Of a DNA stretch of 64,000 nt, positions 57,354 through 64,000 are shown one piece after another. Made by a program: the position numbers and the translations under genes. The first letter of the stretch is position 1. Every line of letters starts with the position of its first letter. Where the stretch lies: contig NW_020194594.1 of assembly GCF_002865645.1 (NCBI RefSeq), positions 496,001-560,000 on the forward strand. The letters run 5' to 3'. The notes under the pieces were generated by a model. That model was not told where the DNA came from and searched no databases. It saw only the letters and a list, made by a program, of their open reading frames with translations. This stretch comes from Hyaloscypha bicolor E. Lineage: Eukaryota; Ascomycota; Leotiomycetes; Helotiales; Hyaloscyphaceae.

Positions 57354-59113
57354 GTGGGTATCAGAATTAATGGCGCACAGGCCATAAACACCAAAATTAC
57401 AAAATCGCATCCCCTTCGATTTTAATACTCACTCTTAATCATTTCAATATGGCACTAACTATACGTCGCACAAGCCGTATTACACCTCCTCTAGCCTCTA
57501 CTAAACACCTTAAAGCTAATACTATTAAAAAGACCCGCTTTTATTAAGCCTATAATAAAGAGATCTCATTCAAATTACTCTATATAATTACTTGTAATAA
57601 GAAGACTACTAAGAGTATAATATACTACTAGCTTAAGTAACGTAAGAATATAGGTTCCTTAGCCTATTAATAACTCGGAAGATATCTACTAAGCTTGGAT
57701 AGCGGTTAAAGGTTACGAAATCTATATATAAGATACTTGTTAATCCGGCTAGAAATCCAGTCTATAATTAACTATATAATGCCCAGATTAGATTCTATAA
57801 TATACTAGTCCAAAGATATTAATTACGCTGCAAATTAGTAGAGTATATAAACGGCGGTCAAATCTATAAGTATGTATTTATAAAGAAAATAATCTCGGGA
57901 AAAAATAAGGATAAGAGAGTTATATATAGCAAGAAGTATTAGGACAAGCCTATAAAAGATTTCTGGAGCTATATCTTCTTTACTAATAAAGTATATATTA
58001 ATTCTTTAGTATAGCAAGCTTCAGGAATATTTAGGGAGCTTGGAAAGTAATATAATAATGAGAATATTATAGAGAGAGGAGAAAAGAAAGAAGTCAAGTT
58101 CTATATAGCAGCTTGAATTATATAGTTTAATAAAGTAAAGAAGCTTGAGTTTTATAAAAAACAAAGAAAAGTATAAAGAATAACCTCTAATACTCCTAAG
58201 ATCTTATTAATACCTAATAACAAAATCTCTAGAGAAATATTAAGCTAGACTTATAGAGTAGGAAGCTCTTAAGCCTTATAAGATTAATATTAAGCTATAA
58301 GGCAATTTAATAACCCAGAAATACTATATAAAGTATCTTTTACTAATTTATATTAAGGCAATTTATAAAGTATATATATAGAATTCAGGAAACTGGCTTT
58401 TTGTGAGGTGTTTGTTGGTAGGCAATAAGACAATAGAATGAATCAGTGTGTTATGAAACCACAGTGTTAAATTCAGTACAGAACTAATCTCTGTCCCTCC
58501 TGTGAGGTCCAGGGAAGCCCCCTCTAAATAGGAGGCCCCGATGGCATACATACAATTAGTGATTTATAAGCCTAATGCATATGATGTAAACAGTGGTTGG
58601 TTGGGATATCGAAGGGCTGCCGAACTCCCTGATCGACACCCGCGATATCCGAGGTTCGTCACATGCCCTTAAGTCACGTGCGACCCTGCACACATCACAC
58701 TTTTATAAGAGAACAGGAATTCTTCTTATAATATACAAAAATAAGGCTTAGTATATAAGCTCAAAGAAAAGAATTAGATTATTAATCTCAAGTACCCTAT
58801 TTAGAGCCCTGATTTAAATCTAATCGAGGCTATTTGGAATATAATAAAGCAATACTTATACTATAGAATCTTCTATTTAGATAAGGAGATTAAAGAAGCT
58901 TTATAAGAGGAATAGAGTAAAATTATAATAATAAAGGTGCGAAAACGTATTAGTTAGATATCTGGGTAATGCAAGCACCTTATTAAAAATAATAGGAAGC
59001 CTATTAAGATTATATTATAGTAATAAACCTATATATTAGCTTTATAAATTAATTTCTGAGCTCCCTTAATTTTTGATAGTTGTGGCCCGTACGCCATTAA
59101 TTCTGATACCCAC
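57354..59113 (+). mobile_element. Tc1/mariner relic, split by an LTR insertion
   Basis: Inverted ends GTGGGTATCAGAATTAATGG CG at 57354 and its complement ending at 59113 (TA at 59114-59115; the left TA appears mutated to CA). The transposase frame starts near ATG 57449 (MALTIRRTSR) and is full of stops; SPDLNLIEAIWNIIKQ-type sequence near 58,810-58,860 is the C-terminal DDE motif. Very AT-rich except for the inserted LTR at 58402-58699. A different mariner family from the one at 34006-35875, judged by its ends. Confidence 0.82.
58402..58699. mobile_element. solo LTR, 298 bp
   Basis: Begins TGTGAGGTGT and ends ACACATCACA, the imperfect inverted TG...CA ends of an LTR, and is flanked by a perfect 5-bp duplication CTTTT (58397-58401, 58700-58704). 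Its composition is balanced, unlike the AT-rich mariner around it. No internal retrotransposon sequence is next to it, so it is a solo LTR left by recombination. Copia- or gypsy-type cannot be decided. Confidence 0.82.
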
Positions 59114-59115
59114 TA

Positions 59116-59730
59116 GTAAACAGCCTAATAAAGTGGGGTTCTAGTTAATGGGCGAAGTGTGAGAAATAAATAGATTAGATTAGATTAATAGCTATTAATC
59201 TAATCTATTTATGAAATATTCTTATTAATTATATTCTATTCACAAATTAATTATTTTAATCTAATCAAATTTCTTAAGTATTACCTTAATCATATTCTAA
59301 TCGACTTATTCATGAATATTTATAATTAATTTAATTAAGGTAATTAGTTTTTTCGCACACTAAATGGGCATGAGGTAGAGAAACAAGAGTACAGGGAGTG
59401 ACTACTCAGAGATACAATTCACATATACTCCTATTATTGCGAAGTCTAGGTTTCCTCGGTTATATGTTCCAACGGGAGCTCTTATTAGTGCTCTTTAAAA
59501 TGCTATCTATTCAAACCGGCTGCGGCACCGAGAAACGGAACTTGGTGCAACAATGCCTGTCATGCACGCTTCACCGCCGCCCCGTGGTCAGTTCATAGCT
59601 CTTTTGCCGAAATTTGAACATCAAGACCGCTAGCTCTTATCTAAACAAGAAATCTGAATATTCTCATTCTTACCTCTTATTCTGCTAAGATTTAGATTAG
59701 ACGATATCAACTAAGCTTAATTCCGAGGTC
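59116..59730. other. AT-rich spacer
   Basis: Contains the inverted repeat AAATAGATTAGATTAGATTAA...TTAATCTAATCTATTTA at about 59,165-59,210, related to the one near 15,940. No gene seen. Confidence 0.4.
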
Positions 59731-60345
59731 ATGGCCTGGGGAACCACCCATCAGGCAGCGCCAGCAAGGCTTTCTGCAGAGCACCCTCACCACATATCAA
59801 CCTGCGAAGGATTCACAGTTCTGAGGCTACTTTCGACAACTCAGGGATCTGTTTGTAGAGGCACGTCAGAACGGAAGCAAAATCCTTCCAGGGCATTAAA
59901 ACGCTCGAGCAAAGAAAGTCTACTTGCACAGCCAAGATGAACTCCTGGCAGATCCAAACGCTTTTCACTAAGTGCGGTGGCGCAGTCGGATGAACCTATC
60001 AACTCCATCCTGAAATGTGGAAAGACTGATTTCATCCAACTCAGTAAAGTACCGAGCACTATCCAGAAGATCCACTGGGGGTCCGGCTACCTCAATATGA
60101 ACCTTCTATCTGCGATATTAAGATGCCTTTGTATCCTCGATCGTCCACCGCATTCCCACACCACTGCTCCTACTTTCACACTCCTCTAAGCAGGCCAACA
60201 CTCTCTCAGCAGCAGCATAGATATGCCTCATCATTCCAACTTGATGAGGTCTCTTGTCGGGGTTGCTCTGATCAATGCAGAGTGCATCGTACCAGCGGAA
60301 AGAACCTAGCAAGTTGTCTACCCCGGGCAGATCCTCGGGCCCGCT
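59731..60345 (-). pseudogene. HET-domain gene relic
   Basis: On the minus strand from about 60,345 the frame reads GPEDLPGVDNLLGSFRWYDALCIDQSNPDKRPHQ and GMMRHIYAAAERVLACLEE, the second and third conserved HET motifs (LWVDALCINQ..., ER..QV..M..IY..A). Further downstream at about 59,960-59,860 the segment RSAWICQEFILAVQ matches the fourth (RxWVIQE) motif but in another frame, with stops between. The N-terminal motif is missing, replaced by the AT-rich island starting at about 60,370. A dead copy, not from the same gene as 38396-38633 as far as I can tell (different domain parts). Confidence 0.7.
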
Positions 60346-60864
60346 AAGACCGTTCTGCCGCTCACCCGTAATAAATCTTGATTATAGTAATATGCGAAAC
60401 TAGTATTTAAAGTAAATTAAAGTTAATTGTAATTAAAATTTTATTATAAAATTAAAAGATGAAGAGTAACTTTAAAGATATAAGAAATATATATAATTAA
60501 GAGAAAAGTATAGAGAATAGAAATTTTAAGCTATATTTATAAAAGAACTTACTAAACTTAAATAGCTAAGTATATAATACGAATCTTATAAAGTACCGTA
60601 TCCGACTACAAGCTAATTTCCTAGCTTAAACTATTAGCTATAAGGATAGTAAATAGCTTAATATATATATTATAAAAGTAGTTAATATTAAATTTAGTTA
60701 GTATAATAAATACTATAAATACTCTATTAAAAGTATTTTTAAAGCCCTCGATTTCGCTTTACTTAATTAATAGCTTATTTACTAAACTCTTAATAAACTT
60801 CTTTATTAGTATATCTTATTAATTTATTATAAAGGTAATCTAGTATAATAAATACACGTAATAA

Positions 60865-61010
60865 TATATAAATAATTAGAATTATATAAATAATTAGAAT
60901 TATATAAATAATTAGAATTATATAATTAATTAGAATTATATAAATAATTATATAAATAATTAGAATTATATAAATAATTAGAATTATATAAATAATTAGA
61001 ATTATATAGA
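60865..61010. repeat. 18-bp tandem repeat
   Basis: About seven to eight copies, some truncated, of AATTAGAATTATATAAAT in the AT-rich island. Confidence 0.75.
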
Positions 61011-62311
61011 TTATATTAGTATAATATTAAGTTTTTTTAAATATTAGTATAAATAGTAAATAATATTTTTATAATATAGTTTATATATAAGTAAATATTC
61101 TAAATATTATTAATATTAAATCTTATAAGCCTAATAAATATAGTCGGCTTTTAATTAAAAGTAATATTAAACTTAATAGTTTTAAATATATTTCCGGGCT
61201 TATTTTAGCTCTAAATACTATTAGTATTAAATATATTATATTAGATATTAGCTTTATTTTTAGAGTTTTTAAGCTATAAAACTTTAGTATTATAAAAAAA
61301 ATATATTAGCTTAAAAGTTTATATAAATAATAAACTATTTCTAATTAATATTATTTATATATAACTTAATTTAAAAGTTTTATTATTAGATTAACTATTA
61401 CTTATATCTAGTATTATTAAGCTAAGAAGTATATTATATTCTAATAATAATATATTACTAAAGGAAATAATAATAGAATTCGTTATACTTATTATTATAA
61501 TTACTATATTATTATTAGTTTTGTATTTTTTAATAATAAAAGCCGAACTATATAACTTTATATTAATATTACTCGATTCCGGCTATTATAAAACCGGGCT
61601 CTAAATTTAAAAAGCAAATAAAGTAGCTTTTAATTCGAGAATTCTAAACTAAAGAAAAAAGCTTATAAATATAGAAGTTTTAGTATTCTAAATATAAACT
61701 AGCTATATATATTATTATAATTATATAATACTAAATTTACTAGTAAAATAATAAAGTATAATACTAGCTAGTATTATAAAATATTACTTTACCTAGTTTA
61801 GTATAACTTAGTATTAGAGCTAGATCTAATTCGAATATATAATCTTATAGTTTAAAGAAATATAGGCTTATATAGTATTTCTTTCTTTTATTTTTATTTT
61901 TTCTTTTTATTTTTAGATTTTTCTTAATATTAAACTTATATAATTACTTTAATTAGTCTTTAAAAATACTTATTTATATCTTTTCTTTATTTATAAACTT
62001 ATATATTATTATAATACTCTTTTTCTTATAATATAATATTATAATAAGGCTTATAAAAAGTATTTTATTTAATTTAATATCTTATATTTTAAGAATATTT
62101 ATAAGTATATTTTTTATAATAAATTAAATATTATTTATTAAAAGTAATTTCTATTTAAATATATAATAAATTATAATATATATATTAATAAATAAATTTA
62201 TAAGTTTAAAAGTAATATTATATAATTAAATTAGTTTAAAAGAAATTAAAACTAATATATTTAAAAGTAATTATTAGTATAGCTATTTCTTTAGGAATTA
62301 TATATATAGTT

Positions 62312-62355
62312 ACGGGATATAAGATACGGGATATAAGATACGGGATATAAGTAAT
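62312..62355. repeat. 16-bp tandem repeat
   Basis: About three direct copies of GATACGGGATATAAGA, with a fourth diverged one after it. Confidence 0.7.
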
Positions 62356-63783
62356 AAGATATAGAATATAGGATATAGTTATATAACCTCGTATTCTATT
62401 AATAACTTAACTAGTAAACTAGACTCCTTTAGGCTTAGTAGATTTAGGGATTATATATTAATACTATAATACTATAATTCCTATTTCTAAATAATAACTT
62501 TACTAACCTTATATAATTAGTATTTTATAACTATATAATAGTATTATATATTTCTAGTAAACTAATACTAATTAGTTTATATTTAGATTAGAATAAGATC
62601 TATTTATATATATAAATTAGGAAGAATTAAGCTATACTTTCTTAAGATTTAATTACTTAAGGGCAAAGCTATTATTCTAGTTAAAGAGAAAATAACTATT
62701 AATTCTATTATTTATAATTCGGTTATATAAATAGGAAAGATATTTAATCTTACTAAGGTCTAATTATATTATATTAAAAGAGGAAATATCTATTAGTTCT
62801 ATTACTTATAATTCGGTTATATAGGTAAAAAGGGTACTTAATCTTACTAAGTACTAAAACGGTTAGCTATTTAACTATTCTATTCTATTCCTATTTAACT
62901 TCTATAAAATCCTCTCAAAAATCACCTTCTTTTGAATTTCTGGGGCTCTTAAGCTTTAGAACTATTAAGTTCTCCCGGAATCTCAATATTTTACTCCTTA
63001 AATTTTACTTCCTAAATTTCTTATTATTAGACGAAATTTTTACCTCAAATATAATATCTTTTATAAACTATCTATTTTATAAATTGCCTTCTTTTTTATA
63101 AACCTACTTTTCTTATAAACTATTATATCTCGAACTAGATATAAGCCTATAGAATATATAATAGTAGAATATATTATAGTAGATAATTTCTTTATTAGAT
63201 CTATCTAATTTAATTACTTTATATATAATAATAATTATAAGAAATTAGTAAGAAAGTAAAGATATAGAATTAACTTGAACTTTATTAGAATAAATAAGAT
63301 AACTAAGTTCTTAGATACCAAGCTATTTTAATATATTTTTTATAAAATAATTAATAATAATCTTTAGAAGCTATTTAGATATAACTTTAAGGATTTTACT
63401 TATTAAGGGAACTTTAATAGATTTGAACTTCCGGAAATATTATATTTATATAAGACTTTTTAGTATAGTAATATATTTATATAATAGAATAGTAATATTA
63501 ATACTATTATTAGTATAGGCTCTAATAAATTATTAATCGAAATTATTAATTAGTAATTATTATTAGCTAAGTAATTAATAAATAATTAATATTAATAATT
63601 ATTATTAATAAAAATAGGCCCAGCTATTAAATATATCCTATTACGGCTTTCTAGTTTAATTATAAACCGATTAGTATTAAGATTAGTATAAAAGTATACT
63701 ATTATTACTATATTATTAGACTTTTTAACTTTTTATTTAATAGTTTATTATATAATATAGACTAGCTAGTATTTAATCTAGTT

Positions 63784-64000
63784 ATTAATAATTCCATTAA
63801 TAAAAGTAGGCCTAGCTAGCCTTTAAGCGAGCCCTATTACCTTAATAATTATTAATAAAAGTAGGCCTAGCTAGCCCTTAAATAAGCCCTATTACTTTAA
63901 TAATTATTAATAAAAGTAGGCCTAGCTAGCCCTTAAATAAGCCCTATTACCTTAATAATTATTAATAAAAATAGGCCCAGCCAGCCCTTAAGCAAGTCCT
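63784..64000. repeat. 55-bp tandem repeat running off the window
   Basis: Four copies of a 55-bp unit containing TTATTAATAAAAGTAGGCCT and AGCCCTATTAC are in register up to base 64000, the last incomplete. A diverged single unit is seen near 63,595-63,650. Confidence 0.8.

Larger units (their letters stand above)
60346..63783. other. AT-rich island, repeat-induced mutation likely
   Basis: More than 3 kb of TA-dominated sequence with no readable frame. It includes an 18-bp tandem array (separate entry), a short GGGATATAAGATAC array, and a duplicated ~100-bp segment with TTATAATTCGGTTATATA at about 62,707 and 62,807. Original content is not identifiable; heavily mutated retroelements are the likely source. 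Confidence 0.55.

Noticed and set aside
58363..58551. small minus-strand frame in the solo LTR
   Set aside because: No start context or partner; falls inside an LTR with proven ends.

Overview
The window looks like a piece of a filamentous ascomycete chromosome (Pezizomycotina; a leotiomycete such as a Helotiales member is my best guess, from general impression only). Evidence: short introns of about 44-100 nt with GT...AG ends and CTRAY-type branch points, a LaeA-like methyltransferase, a Zn(II)2Cys6 regulator, HET-domain relics, an F-box protein, a fungal-type MFS transporter, and AT-rich islands full of transposon relics whose broken codons are mostly TAG/TAA/TGA where Gln, Trp or Arg is expected. 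That is the pattern left by repeat-induced point mutation (RIP). No tRNA, rRNA, CRISPR or bacterial-type operon was seen.

Layout. 0-8.8 kb: small lineage-specific genes (two CCHC zinc-knuckle proteins, several coiled-coil proteins) and a family-25-like glycosyltransferase. 9-15 kb: a fold-back repeat, a C2H2 zinc-finger regulator whose frame appears to break after its fingers, and a small secreted protein with three exons. 15.7-21.2 kb: AT-rich island with a degraded hAT transposon (20-bp terminal inverted repeats, perfect 8-bp target duplication) and a tandem array that turns back on itself. 21.2-28.3 kb: a coiled-coil gene broken by three stops, its better preserved neighbours, and a broken third zinc-knuckle gene. 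28.8-31.9 kb: an integrase-encoding Ginger-like DNA transposon with about 190-bp near-identical inverted repeats and a 4-bp duplication. 32.2-33.7 kb: the nine-exon LaeA-like methyltransferase. 33.8-36.1 kb: a mariner relic nested in a second TA-flanked element. 36.4-39 kb: broken aspartic protease and HET genes, the latter abutting a 403-bp MITE.

40-54.7 kb is the best preserved gene block: F-box protein, Zn2Cys6 transcription factor, a basic protein of unknown role, an MFS transporter, a Cys-rich pseudogene, a small SCA7-domain protein, and a seven-helix membrane protein of the DUF7703 type. 55-64 kb is again mobile and AT-rich: a 248-bp MITE, a mariner relic split by a solo LTR, a second HET relic, and a 3.6-kb AT-rich terminal island ending in 55-bp tandem repeats.

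The genes do not form an obvious pathway cluster. The methyltransferase, the Zn2Cys6 factor and the MFS pump are types often found in secondary-metabolite loci, but no synthase gene is present here. The strongest new signals are (i) two divergent coiled-coil paralogs that share an ungapped N-terminal motif and an identical intron position and phase, and (ii) the Ginger-like transposon. All exon models were joined by hand from splice signals and frame continuity; none was tested against transcripts or databases.
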